Part shown: piece after piece, positions 9,555 to 19,445 of the stretch
How the letters are laid out: each line of letters starts with the position of its first letter
Numbering within the stretch: position 1 is the first letter of the stretch
Origin: Candidatus Nitrotoga sp. SPKER
Lineage (GTDB): Bacteria > Pseudomonadota > Gammaproteobacteria > Burkholderiales > Gallionellaceae
NCBI GenBank assembly: GCA_003402285.1
Contig: QFXG01000016.1
Span: 1-64,000, forward strand
Length of the DNA stretch: 64,000 nucleotides
Direction of reading: 5' to 3'
Position numbers and translations under genes: made by a program
Notes under the pieces: generated by a model
What the model saw: only the letters and a program-made list of their open reading frames with translations
What the model was told of the DNA's origin: nothing
Databases searched by the model: none

Positions 9555-10214
9555 ATGTTGAAACGTCTTTGCAACTTCATTTTTGTGTTTTGCATCTTAT
9601 TCGCTTCACTAGCCACAGCCTCTCCCCTCCATATAGTCGTTAGCACAGATGACCTACCTGCAGCACAACGCTTGCTCATCAGTCCGTCCAGTCGATCACT
9701 ACTTGAGGCGCGAGATGAAATGGGTCGTACCCCACTACTGCTAGCCACAGAGCTGAACCGAGTGGATATCGCCCGAGCGCTGATCGATGCCGACGCTGAC
9801 GTGAACGCCACGGATGCCAAGCAGAACACTCCTTATCTGCTCGCCGGCGCTGAGGGCCGGCTTGAAATACTCAAGATGACTCTGGCCCATGGCGCTAACC
9901 TGGCCAGCACCAATCGCTACGGTGGCACAGCCTTAATTCCTGCGGCTGAACGCGGCCACGTGGAAGTAGTACGCACGCTGATTACCGCTGGTGTCAAAGT
10001 CGATCACATCAACCGTCTTGGCTGGACGGCATTGCTCGAAGCCATCCTACTATCCGATGGTGGAGCAGCGCATCAAGAAATCGTACGTCTGCTGATTGCA
10101 GCAGGCGCTGATGTTAATCTGCCTGACAGAGAAGGCATCACTCCTCTCCAACACGCCGTGCATCGTGGCTATACAGCCATCGCCACGTTACTGCGCAAGA
10201 ACGGAGCACGTTGA
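9555..10214 (+). CDS. periplasmic ankyrin-repeat protein
   Basis: The 219-aa product has a signal peptide (MLKRLCNFIFVFCILFASLA, cleaved near LATA-SP) and about five ankyrin repeats through residue 215, with the classic 'GRTPLLLATELNRVDIARALIDADADVNATD' pattern and 'GWTALLEAILLSDGG'. Ankyrin repeats mediate protein-protein contact, and exported single-domain forms are common in proteobacteria, sometimes protecting against oxidative stress. The neighbouring methionine-sulfoxide repair cluster is compatible with that, but the partner is unknown. Confidence 0.85.
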   Translation: MLKRLCNFIFVFCILFASLATASPLHIVVSTDDLPAAQRLLISPSSRSLLEARDEMGRTPLLLATELNRVDIARALIDADADVNATDAKQNTPYLLAGAEGRLEILKMTLAHGANLASTNRYGGTALIPAAERGHVEVVRTLITAGVKVDHINRLGWTALLEAILLSDGGAAHQEIVRLLIAAGADVNLPDREGITPLQHAVHRGYTAIATLLRKNGAR

Positions 10215-10316
10215 TTTTCTGCTAACGAAAGCACCCAAAGAAAGGTTCCATGTCTTCTCACGAATCCTTGGCTGGCAAACAAGCACACCATCTACGACCC
10301 ATTGCAGCTCTAAATA

Positions 10317-10952
10317 TCACCACTTCAATACACGTTGCCCCAGCCATAAACCGATGATACCTATGGCGAGCATGGGCAGGTAATGCCACTTGATAACATG
10401 CACGATGGAATCATTCACTTCATGCAGTCGCAGCCACAATGCGCCAACACTAAACGCAGAGAGCAATGCAACGCTGCCTGCCAGCCGATAGTGCGTACTG
10501 GCATATCTACGCATCGAAGAGAAAATCCACACTGTTGGGAGTAATGACATTACAGTGATGCCGAGAGTGCACTCGAAACTGTGGACAGGCAGCGGTATGA
10601 GCGGATTGTCGGCGCGCCAAGCTAAAAACAAGGTCAATAAAAACAGAGCAAGCATCCATGCCGGTGCCAAAGCCAGATTGCGCTTCTGATACAGATCGGG
10701 AAATGCCAGCAAGGCAGCACTGATCGAAGTGACGATCAAAATGCCCAGCAACACACCAATCTCAGCGACAAACCATACGCTGTGAAACTTTTCCAACAGA
10801 TCCGGGCGCAGGCCAAAAAGTGTGAGCGATACTGCAAGATAGATCCCAGCAGCTCCCATCCACTGAAGACTCAGTATGAACGGGTGCGGCGCAGTCTTCA
10901 CTCTGATTTCATCTTGGGCAAGCCTTGTAATAAGATTGTCTATATTGGACAT
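10317..10952 (-). CDS. nrsF: NrsF-like (DUF1109) membrane anti-sigma factor
   Basis: The 211-aa protein has a short cytoplasmic N-terminus (MSNIDNLITRLAQDEIRVKTAPHP) and six predicted membrane helices across residues 25-205. This is the topology of DUF1109/NrsF proteins, which hold SigF-type ECF sigma factors at the membrane. Its ATG overlaps the sigma-factor stop as TAATG, so the two are translationally coupled. The characterised relatives release the sigma factor under oxidative or metal stress, which fits the divergent methionine-sulfoxide repair genes. Confidence 0.8.
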   Translation of the reverse strand: MSNIDNLITRLAQDEIRVKTAPHPFILSLQWMGAAGIYLAVSLTLFGLRPDLLEKFHSVWFVAEIGVLLGILIVTSISAALLAFPDLYQKRNLALAPAWMLALFLLTLFLAWRADNPLIPLPVHSFECTLGITVMSLLPTVWIFSSMRRYASTHYRLAGSVALLSAFSVGALWLRLHEVNDSIVHVIKWHYLPMLAIGIIGLWLGQRVLKW

Positions 10953-11491
10953 TATTTTTCCAGCTTCTTTCTTAATAATTTATAAGCTCGGTGCGCCGCG
11001 ACTTTTACGGCAGACTCATTCATCCCCATTTTTTCTGCTATTTCTTTAGCGGTGTAGCCTTCCTGATGCATCAGTTGCAGGATGGCCGCCTGTTTTTCGG
11101 GCAGTTTTTTTATTTCCCCACTAATAGATTCGAAGCTAATGGCGGTTTCGGTTACAGATTCCTGAAAATTTTCTTCTATATCTTCTAAATCAATGGCCTG
11201 GCGTAACTGATCAGAATAATGCGCGCGTAAATAATCCTGCAAACGAAATTTAGCAATGGCATATACCCAAGGTTTATAGGGGCGATTACTGTCATAGGTA
11301 TGGCGAGCTTTATGAATGGAAATCAGAATTTCCTGCAACAGGTCATCTACCTCATTAGTGTAGCGGAGTCGATTCGCAAGGAAGGTATGAAGAAAAAGTG
11401 AGGTTTGTTTTAGTAAGGAAGCATAAGCCTGCTGATCTCCATTCTGAGACTGCCGCATCAATACTTCAAAACTGTCGGTTCTATCTATCAT
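10952..11491 (-). CDS. sigF: SigF-like ECF sigma factor
   Basis: The 179-aa product has region 2 at about 20-90 ('TNEVDDLLQEILISIHKARHTYDSNRPYKPWVYAIAKFRLQDYLR') and region 4 at about 125-175 ('QLMHQEGYTAKEIAEKMGMNESAVKVAAHRAYKLLRKKL'). It is paired with the NrsF-like anti-sigma factor and transcribed away from msrB. A role in inducing the adjacent msrB-dipZ-msrA operon is inferred from position and from known SigF/NrsF systems; I could not identify a matching promoter with confidence. Confidence 0.88.
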   Translation of the reverse strand: MIDRTDSFEVLMRQSQNGDQQAYASLLKQTSLFLHTFLANRLRYTNEVDDLLQEILISIHKARHTYDSNRPYKPWVYAIAKFRLQDYLRAHYSDQLRQAIDLEDIEENFQESVTETAISFESISGEIKKLPEKQAAILQLMHQEGYTAKEIAEKMGMNESAVKVAAHRAYKLLRKKLEK

Positions 11492-11753
11492 CCAAATGTT
11501 GTAAATTTTTTACTTAACCTTTTTCAGGCATGTCTAAATCTATCTAAATGGCATCTAATCATCTTACGTTATCCCATTCTGCTTCCGGGCAGGCTGTAAT
11601 GCCTGACATATATCACGTAGACAATGTAACTATTTAACGACTTAATTCGAATATAAGGGCAAGCAGAGCAAACCAACATTGGTTTCGATGATTATTCTAA
11701 ACCGAATACAGGATTTGCTAGTCAGACAAAATTGATACGCAGGAGGATTCATT

Positions 11754-12302
11754 ATGCAACGCAGACAGTTTTTATTCACTTTAACCAGTACCGCTGCCAT
11801 GTTTTTTGCCACCCGAACTTCTACCAGCACAGCATCAGGTGGCGACAAGGTGACCATCATGCAATTTTCAGATGACGGGAAACCACTGAGTCGCGTCACC
11901 CTGTTAAAGGTAAATAAAGATACCGAATGGCGCAAGATGCTGTCGCCATTAGCCTATCAGGTAACCCGCGAAAAAGGCACGGAGCGGGCATTTTCGATAC
12001 CGGGCTATGACAGGCATGAGGCAGGTTTGTATCGCTGCGTGTGCTGTAATAATGCGCTGTTCGATAGCAGTACCAAATACGATTCCGGCACGGGATGGCC
12101 GAGTTTCTGGCAACCCATCGCATCAGAGAATGTGCGTAATATTGTCGATCGCCAGTTCGGCATGACACGCACCGAAGTGCAATGTACGCTGTGTGATGCA
12201 CACTTGGGCCATGTATTTGACGATGGCCCCAAGCCCACTGGATTGCGCTATTGCATGAACACGGTGGCAATGCGCTTTGTGTCCAAATCAAAGAAAAGCT
12301 AA
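11754..12302 (+). CDS. msrB: exported peptide-methionine (R)-S-oxide reductase
   Basis: The 182-aa product has a twin-arginine-like N-terminus (MQRRQFLFTLTSTAAMFFA) and a complete MsrB domain from about residue 55. Zinc-site cysteines appear as 'CVCC' and 'CTLC', the substrate region as 'GTGWPSFWQP', and the catalytic Cys in 'GLRYCMN'. It reduces methionine-R-sulfoxide in exported proteins. AGGAGG lies just before the ATG. It is the first gene of an operon with the DipZ-like reductant supplier and msrA. Confidence 0.93.
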   Translation: MQRRQFLFTLTSTAAMFFATRTSTSTASGGDKVTIMQFSDDGKPLSRVTLLKVNKDTEWRKMLSPLAYQVTREKGTERAFSIPGYDRHEAGLYRCVCCNNALFDSSTKYDSGTGWPSFWQPIASENVRNIVDRQFGMTRTEVQCTLCDAHLGHVFDDGPKPTGLRYCMNTVAMRFVSKSKKS

Positions 12303-12308
12303 TACATT

Positions 12309-14009
12309 ATGCTGATATTTTTCTTGGCATATCTGGGCGGTCTGCTGACCATTTTCAGCCCGTGCGTACTACCGGTATTACCGTTTATCTTTGCCCGCTC
12401 GGATCAGTCATTCCGCCATTCCGGCCTGCCAATCTTACTCGGCATGGCAGCGACTTTCACACTGCTCGCCAGCTTTGCGGCGGTGGGTGGCGCCTGGCTG
12501 GTCGAAGTTAATCAATATGGCCGTTATTTGGCGATGTTATTGTTGCTGTTATTAGGAGCAGCGCTCATCTTCCCTGCCTTGTCGGAACGGTTGATGCGTC
12601 CATTTGTCTCCCTGGGAGGCCGGTTACAGCAACATGCCGATCAGCAAGGCAACTTCAAAGGCTCTTTACTGCTAGGTGTGGCCGTCGGCTTTTTATGGGC
12701 CCCTTGCGCCGGGCCGATTTTGGGTCTGGTATTAGCAGGCGCTGCGCTAAACGGCGCGAACCTTTACAGCGCCCTATTACTGCTGGTGTTCGCCGCTGGC
12801 GCCGCAACTTCATTAGGCTTTGCTCTATTGGCGGGAACACGAATGTTTAAACTGATGAAGCGCGGACTGGGAGCAGAAGAATGGGTGCGACGGGGATTGG
12901 GCATCGCGGTAGTGGCCGGCGTAGTGGTCATCGCGTTAGGCTGGGACACACGCTTTCTTTCAAAATTTACTTATTTAAATACTGCCAACACCGAGCAAAA
13001 ATTGATTGCACAATTGGCACAGAAACCCGGTGCAACTATCGTCGCCGAAACTCTCACGATGCCGCCATTGACCGGTGCGACGCAGTGGCTGAATTCTCCG
13101 CCACTAAGCAGCGAGATATTGCGCGGCAAAGTAGTGCTGGTGGATTTCTGGACATACTCGTGTATTAACTGTTTGCGCACCCTGCCCTACCTGAAAGCAT
13201 GGGATGAGAAATATCGCGCTCAAGGCTTGGTCATCATCGGTGTCCATGCCCCGGAATTCGCCTTTGAAAAAGATCAACGCAATGTTGAGCAGGCGATCCG
13301 CGATCTAGGCATCACTTACCCGGTGGCGATGGATAACCAATACGCTATTTGGAATACCTATAAAAATGAATATTGGCCAGCACATTATTTATTCGACGCA
13401 AAAGGGAAAATTCGCCATAAACACTTTGGCGAAGGCGCGTATCAGGAAACTGAGCAGATGATCCAGACTCTACTCAAGGAAGCGCATCAAGGCGTACTGG
13501 CAACGAGTGATCAATTAGTAAATGTAACAGGGGCAGGCGCGACGGCCGCTGCTGCGAATATAGAACGCTCGCCGGAAACCTATCTGGGTTATAGCCGCCA
13601 GAAAAACCTGGCTTCACCTGAGGTAGTAAGCAAGGATGTAGTCAGCACATACAGCATGCCGCCCGTACTCAAGCCGAATCAATGGGCATTGCAGGGGAAA
13701 TGGCTGATATCCGAGCAATCCGCTACATTGCCAACTACAGGCGGGGTAATCAGTTATCATTTTCAGGGACGCGATCTGCATCTTGTGCTAGGTTCGCGCA
13801 GTGGCAAACCGGTACGATTTAAAGTAACCCTGGATGGAGTCGCCCCGGGTATTGATCACGGCGCAGATATTGACGCACCAGGCAACGGCACAATCCTCAA
13901 ACAGCGGCTTTACCAGCTCATACGGCAAAATGGGAAAGTTGGATCTCACACCTTCCGTATTGAATTTTTAGATGGCGACGCAGAAGCGTTTGCCTTTACC
14001 TTTGGCTAA
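12309..14009 (+). CDS. dipZ: DipZ-like CcdA/thioredoxin fusion protein
   Basis: The 566-aa inner-membrane protein has a CcdA/DsbD-type transmembrane domain (about 1-225; 'SPCVLPVLPF' and 'WAPCAGPILG' carry the two redox cysteines), a periplasmic thioredoxin-like domain (about 245-390; active site 'WTYSCINCLRTLPYL') and a C-terminal beta-rich domain (about 420-566) as in DipZ. It carries electrons from cytoplasmic thioredoxin to the periplasm. Being sandwiched 6 nt after msrB and 17 nt before msrA, it almost certainly feeds reductant to the two exported Msr enzymes. Confidence 0.92.
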   Translation: MLIFFLAYLGGLLTIFSPCVLPVLPFIFARSDQSFRHSGLPILLGMAATFTLLASFAAVGGAWLVEVNQYGRYLAMLLLLLLGAALIFPALSERLMRPFVSLGGRLQQHADQQGNFKGSLLLGVAVGFLWAPCAGPILGLVLAGAALNGANLYSALLLLVFAAGAATSLGFALLAGTRMFKLMKRGLGAEEWVRRGLGIAVVAGVVVIALGWDTRFLSKFTYLNTANTEQKLIAQLAQKPGATIVAETLTMPPLTGATQWLNSPPLSSEILRGKVVLVDFWTYSCINCLRTLPYLKAWDEKYRAQGLVIIGVHAPEFAFEKDQRNVEQAIRDLGITYPVAMDNQYAIWNTYKNEYWPAHYLFDAKGKIRHKHFGEGAYQETEQMIQTLLKEAHQGVLATSDQLVNVTGAGATAAAANIERSPETYLGYSRQKNLASPEVVSKDVVSTYSMPPVLKPNQWALQGKWLISEQSATLPTTGGVISYHFQGRDLHLVLGSRSGKPVRFKVTLDGVAPGIDHGADIDAPGNGTILKQRLYQLIRQNGKVGSHTFRIEFLDGDAEAFAFTFG

Positions 14010-14026
14010 CTTTAAGGAGTGACATT

Positions 14027-14653
14027 ATGGTAACCATCAAATATCTACGCGGTTTTATTTTCAGCAGTATGTATCTCATACTCAGCTCAGGCACATTATC
14101 AGCCGCCCCGGCAGTACCCAACGAGCAAACAGCAATATTTGCCGGGGGCTGCTTTTGGGGTGTAGATGCTGTTTTCAAGCACGTTAAAGGCGTCTCTGAC
14201 GTGGTGTCCGGCTATACGGGTGGTAGTGCAGCAACAGCGCATTACGAAATAGTCAGCGAGGGAAATACCGGGCATGCTGAGGCAGTGCGCATTCATTTCA
14301 ATCCGGCTCAGGTGACCTATCAACAACTGCTGCAAGTATTTTTCAGCGTAGCGCACAATCCCACCCAACTCAATCGCCAAGGCCCCGATATCGGCAGCCA
14401 ATACCGCTCTGCGATTTTTTATACCAGTGCCGAACAACAGAAAATTGCGCAAAGCTATATCCAGCATCTCACCACCACGCGCACCTTTGCTGCTCCCATC
14501 GTTACTCAAGTCATGCCGCTGCAACAATTTTATCCAGCCGAACAACATCACCAAAACTATCTGGCTTTACATCCTTACCAGCCCTACATCGTCCACCACG
14601 ACATGCCCAAATTGGTGCAATTACGTAAGCAATTTCAAAATCTGTATCATTAA
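14027..14653 (+). CDS. msrA: exported peptide-methionine (S)-S-oxide reductase
   Basis: The 208-aa product has a signal peptide (hydrophobic residues 8-25, cleaved around AAPAVP) and an MsrA domain with the active-site 'GGCFWGVDAVF' near residue 43, 'GYTGG' and 'GHAEAVRIHFNP'. It repairs methionine-S-sulfoxide in the periplasm. Resolving cysteines typical of longer MsrA forms are not evident at the C-terminus, so it probably depends on the thioredoxin domain encoded upstream. Ribosome-binding site TAAGGAGTG precedes the ATG. Confidence 0.93.
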   Translation: MVTIKYLRGFIFSSMYLILSSGTLSAAPAVPNEQTAIFAGGCFWGVDAVFKHVKGVSDVVSGYTGGSAATAHYEIVSEGNTGHAEAVRIHFNPAQVTYQQLLQVFFSVAHNPTQLNRQGPDIGSQYRSAIFYTSAEQQKIAQSYIQHLTTTRTFAAPIVTQVMPLQQFYPAEQHHQNYLALHPYQPYIVHHDMPKLVQLRKQFQNLYH

Positions 14654-14819
14654 GCTTGTCCTGAATACAATCTTAATGTCTTATAAGCATACGCATCAAA
14701 ACACTTGAGCCAATTAGACGACCAAAAGGGAAATAGCAAGTGACTTAAGAGAACACATTACGCTATTTGACAAGCATCGACGATTGATGACCCATGAAGC
14801 CGTGTTTTGTGTAGTAGAT

Positions 14820-14851
14820 AAAAAAGACCATCTTAAAATGGCCTTTTTTAT
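14820..14851. terminator. bidirectional rho-independent terminator
   Basis: A GACCAT/ATGGCC hairpin is flanked by A5 on the left and T7 on the right, so it can stop transcription of the EF-hand gene from the right and of the msr operon side from the left. Confidence 0.7.
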
Positions 14852-14865
14852 TGATTGAAAGCAAA

Positions 14866-15330
14866 TTAACTACCTGATGGAGTACTGGATTTACCAGCAG
14901 CGCCGGTAGGATCCATAGCGCCATCGCGGTTTTGAATTTTCAACTTGTCTGGATTCATACCTTTCGAAGGCACTGTAGTATTTTTAGCTGAATTTCCTGC
15001 CTCTTCAGAATTTCCGCCGGAATTCTGATCACCGCCATTTCTCTCCGACACAATCTTCATTTCCCAAAGATTAATATCGCCGTTACCATCAACATCCCAT
15101 ACATTAAAATCCGTTACATCTTTCTTTTTTGTAAAATCTTTATATTCTTCCTTTGTTACTTTTCCATCTGAATCCTTATCCATAGACTTAAACAGCTTTT
15201 GATCCATTTTAAATATTTTATCGTCCTTTGCTTTAGACAAATCCGAGTCTGCATGAGCAATTGATGTACCGAATGTCAAACAAGATGATATAGCAAGAAA
15301 AGCAATAGATTTTTTCATTTTTAACTCCAT
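14866..15330 (-). CDS. secreted EF-hand protein 1
   Basis: The 154-aa product has a signal peptide (MKKSIAFLAISSCLTFGTSIAHA), then two EF-hand loops: 'DKDSDGKVTKEEY' and 'DVDGNGDINLWEM', each with the D-x-D-x-D/N-G spacing for Ca2+ binding. The C-terminal third is low-complexity and polar. It is one of three paralogues in this window (with those at 25581 and 47956), all with the same leader sequence and a divergent sRNA candidate. It probably acts in the periplasm or cell surface as a calcium-binding protein of unknown partner. Confidence 0.85.
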   Translation of the reverse strand: MELKMKKSIAFLAISSCLTFGTSIAHADSDLSKAKDDKIFKMDQKLFKSMDKDSDGKVTKEEYKDFTKKKDVTDFNVWDVDGNGDINLWEMKIVSERNGGDQNSGGNSEEAGNSAKNTTVPSKGMNPDKLKIQNRDGAMDPTGAAGKSSTPSGS

Positions 15331-15383
15331 TTAAAAGTTTTACAGAAGATTTCTTAAATCGACATTAAATTATGTCTTGCCGA

Positions 15384-15395
15384 AGAGTTGTATCC
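15384..15395 (-). promoter_or_regulatory. conserved upstream element of EF-hand gene 1
   Basis: GGATACAACTCT (read on the minus strand), 53 nt before the ATG, recurs as GGATACAACTCT at 26212-26223 and GGATAACTCT at 47886-47895, always 53-62 nt before an EF-hand gene. Between it and the gene lies a GAC...GTC inverted repeat and a common 'ACTTTTAAATGGAGT' ribosome-binding region. Confidence 0.5.
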
Positions 15396-15498
15396 GAATA
15401 GTTATTGGCAAACTCTGAAATAAGAATAACAAAGGACTTTTTATTGGTCTGTACACTACCGAACGGACGTCCCGGATACATTGAACTATGCTGCAATT

Positions 15499-15637
15499 GT
15501 TCTCTGTCTTATGCTCGTAGTACAAATATTTCCGCCAATTTTTATTTGTGCTTAACGTCTCCCCTGACGACATAAGAGGGAGGACTCATGTGTAGCTCTT
15601 TTCGCTCTCTTCCCTCTAGCTGAGAGCGTTTTTTTAT
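15499..15637 (+). ncRNA. putative structured sRNA 1, divergent from EF-hand gene
   Basis: No coding frame is present, but three hairpins can be drawn: AGTACAAATA/TATTTGTGCT (15519-15552), a CTCCC/GGGAG stem (about 15557-15594) and a terminator CGCTCTC/GAGAGCG followed by T7 (15603-15635). The same order of hairpins, with different stem sequences but the same leading GTTCT and the same CTCCC box, occurs at 26322-26464 and 47580-47724. The 5' end is set at the shared GTTCT and is approximate. Confidence 0.5.
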
Positions 15638-15842
15638 TTATACACAAAAAAATCATGGCAAATATTTATTTGGATGCAGTTAGCCTATTTCCAATAGGCA
15701 TTATTTTTCCTAAATGGGGTCTTAGGTTGACCAAACTGAAAGTAAGTGGTTTAAAACCAGGAAAGCAGATGAGAGCGAGGAAGGGTGCAGTTGCTTCGGA
15801 TAGAGTAATTTAAAGTAGTAGATATAGCTTTTACACGAAAGC

Positions 15843-16694
15843 TTAAGCGAATCGTTGCGAGCGCAAATCATCTTTGCCGTTCTTCTTTACCTCATACATT
15901 AATTCATCGGCAGCATGAAGCATTTCAAGAAACGAACGGTCAGCCTCCTTGAACCATGCTATACCTATGCTACTCTTCACTGGCGTGAATTCTTGAAGTG
16001 CACTATTCACTGCAGCAGAAATTCTTTGGCCTGCTTCTACAGCCTGTTCATATCCTATTTCTAAAAGCAAGATGGAGAATTCATCGCCCCCTAATCGCGC
16101 TACTCGATCGGTTAAGCGTGAAATACTGCGCAGAGCTGCTGCTGTCGCTCGAAGTGCTGCATCCCCACTAGCATGGCCCTTAGTATCATTGAGATATTTG
16201 AAGTTATCTAAATCCAGAATCAGAACGGCCAAAGAGTGTTTGTAGCGTTTCGTACGCTCAATTTCAAAAGTACCCCCTTCAAGAAAAGCCCGCCGGTTAT
16301 AAAGCCCCGTCAAAACATCCAGGGTTGCTCGTTCATGCTCTCTTTCAAATTGCAGACGAATCTGGGCTACCAGCAGAGCGACTAAACTATAAGTAATCAA
16401 ATAGGTTAACGCATTTACCCATGGTATCCATGCGGCGCTATATTGATGTTCAGAAAAAATATCACTTCCAACCCATGTTGCAGATGCAAGGATAGCCATA
16501 AACAAACCATTTCTTTTGCCATCAATCCATGCAATCACAAGCACAGGCAATACCACCAAGGATGCAAAGACGAATTGAGCATCAGTTGCGATCCGAAATA
16601 CTCCAATAAATAGGATCGGTAAAACGCACAATGTTCTTACGATCCAGCAGTGCCAACCGTTTCCAAAAGTACAAAATAGAAAATTATAGATCAC
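15843..16694 (-). CDS. membrane-bound diguanylate cyclase
   Basis: The 283-aa product has five or six hydrophobic segments in residues 1-120 and a GGDEF domain from about 128. The catalytic motif is intact ('RLGGDEFSIL') and the inhibitory I-site RxxD lies five residues upstream (RLTD), so it should make c-di-GMP with product inhibition. The N-terminal membrane domain is a sensor of unknown ligand. It is monocistronic. Confidence 0.92.
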   Translation of the reverse strand: MIYNFLFCTFGNGWHCWIVRTLCVLPILFIGVFRIATDAQFVFASLVVLPVLVIAWIDGKRNGLFMAILASATWVGSDIFSEHQYSAAWIPWVNALTYLITYSLVALLVAQIRLQFEREHERATLDVLTGLYNRRAFLEGGTFEIERTKRYKHSLAVLILDLDNFKYLNDTKGHASGDAALRATAAALRSISRLTDRVARLGGDEFSILLLEIGYEQAVEAGQRISAAVNSALQEFTPVKSSIGIAWFKEADRSFLEMLHAADELMYEVKKNGKDDLRSQRFA

Positions 16695-16811
16695 TTTTTT
16701 ATGGATTTCTGAATGCTCGAAGTAATTTTTATGGAAGAAAACCGGGTTTAATTTTCCACATACATTAACTTAACTTATGCTAATTTTATTAATGGTCGTC
16801 TTGTAAGTTTC

Positions 16812-17144
16812 TCAAGAGATCAGGACACAATACGAAATCATTGAATTAAATTCTAGAAAAATTAGAAAATGAAATCTGTGCGTTAGGTAACGCACAGGAT
16901 TTATTGGATACTGGGAACTTCGCGCACAACAAATCACTTCACACTCCGAATAGAGTTGGTAATCATGTTGTTTTACTTTGCCACAATACTCAATACTCCG
17001 ATCCGTTAAGACACGTAGCATAGGCAGGTTGTGGCTTGTATGAAATGACAGTTCTTTATCGTTCAGCAGATTAGCTGCGGTAATTAGTGTTTTAGTGGTG
17101 TACAACTTGCAATGAACGACCTTGCTGTAGGTATCAGTAACCAT
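16812..17144 (-). pseudogene. IS481-type transposase relic
   Basis: Residues 1-70 match the DDE core of IS481-like transposases ('DTYSKVVHCKLYTTKT', 'HNLPMLRVLTDRSIEYCGKVKQHDYQLY'); the downstream part is frameshifted and the N-terminal half is missing. No termini were found. Confidence 0.6.
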
Positions 17145-17299
17145 CTGCTGGTAAAGGCACCCTACGCCTTTAAATTACCTACGTAGAAAGTATCTTGTTC
17201 ACCCGACAACGCCGAACAACAATCGAGTCAGAACGTGCAGCCCCCAGGAACTAGGACTGAGCCCCGTCAGTAGGGAAACCGCGCGGGGCGGCATGCTCA

Positions 17300-17480
17300 A
17301 AAAATACGAACTCAAGACCTGGCGCACTGATGTGGTGCATCAGGGCGTTGACCGAGGAATACCGGCAGCGCATGTATCATTTACTCGAACTGTACACACG
17401 GTCACTGTATCAGGCTGAACTGGTAATTTGTATCGACGAAAAGAACTTACAGCTCATCGGCAATAATCGCCCGCCGCTAT
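17300..17480 (+). pseudogene. IS630-type transposase relic
   Basis: Read across frames, the segment gives 'KYELKTWR', 'EEYRQRMYHLLELY' and 'ELVICIDEKNLQLI', the N-terminal part of the IS630 catalytic domain containing the first conserved Asp. It is frameshifted and cut at about 17480, where the hemerythrin fragment begins on the other strand. Confidence 0.5.
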
Positions 17481-17674
17481 TATTCAAATAACACAAGGAA
17501 AGAATCGTCTATATCCAATCTATCCATTCGCTCCGTCATATACTTACCTAATGCTTCGAACTCTAAATCCATTTCATCTACGCCAGGAAATATTTCGTAT
17601 TCTGCTTCTGAAGCATACATTTCTATCTCTTTGGACAATTGCATGATTGCGTGGGTAGTAGATTCGTTTCTCAT
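17480..17674 (-). pseudogene. C-terminal hemerythrin-domain fragment
   Basis: The 64-aa frame ends with 'EAEYEIFPGVDEMDLEFEALGKYMTERMDRL', which parallels 'EEENEIFLFAEEMDLDLIALGQNIAERKDEL' in the intact hemerythrin at 24925. The first helices with their iron ligands are absent, so it cannot bind the diiron site. AGGAGG lies upstream of the ATG, so a short peptide may still be made. Confidence 0.5.
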
Positions 17675-18005
17675 TTTAGCCTCCTAAAAAACAGAGTCTG
17701 CAAATTAACAAAATCTAACCAAGATGTATGTGCGCTAAGCAACGAATACACATTTTCCTTTACCAATTATCCATTTTAATCACTGGTAAAATTCAACGAA
17801 TACTTACTCGTTGCGTAGCCGAGGACAGAAGTGCAGGATGCAGTAAAGATATCCAACGATCATCAAACTTTCTGAGGATTCTAAATTATTAGTATGGCAG
17901 TGCTCAATATTTCTTCCCCAAACCCGGGCGTCAAGGGTATTTCAAAGCACGCAATCTCGCTAGTGAATAACTTTTGCAGTAAGTAAACGGATAACAGGTA
18001 ACGGA
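17675..18005. other. gene-free spacer left of IS3 element
   Basis: No ORF with a ribosome-binding site and no clear repeat is seen. It ends at the 3-bp target duplication (GGA, 18003-18005) of the IS3 element. Confidence 0.4.
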
Positions 18006-18089
18006 TGTAGTGGTCAAATAATTACGGACACCCGATAGGTTGTTTTGGGGCGAACTGTATTTCGTAAACTATGGTGCTAAATTTCCCAA

Positions 18090-19185
<1,096 letters not shown>

Positions 19186-19445
19186 CGGTGATCCCTCTCT
19201 AGCTGAATAATAATCCTATCGAGGTGTACGTTTTTATTAGACCACTACAGGATGGTTTTCAAGATAGCGTAAAATATTTATCACTGGCCAGTAAATAAGG
19301 AGAAACTTAATGAAGTAATAGAATAACCTTTTCTGGAAAACAGTCCGTTAATGCGAGAAACTTGTACTATTACAGTCTCAAGTACTATTTGTAACCGTCA
19401 GCCCTACGCGGTTGGGAGGTTGAACTCCTAAAATTAAGGGCAGGG

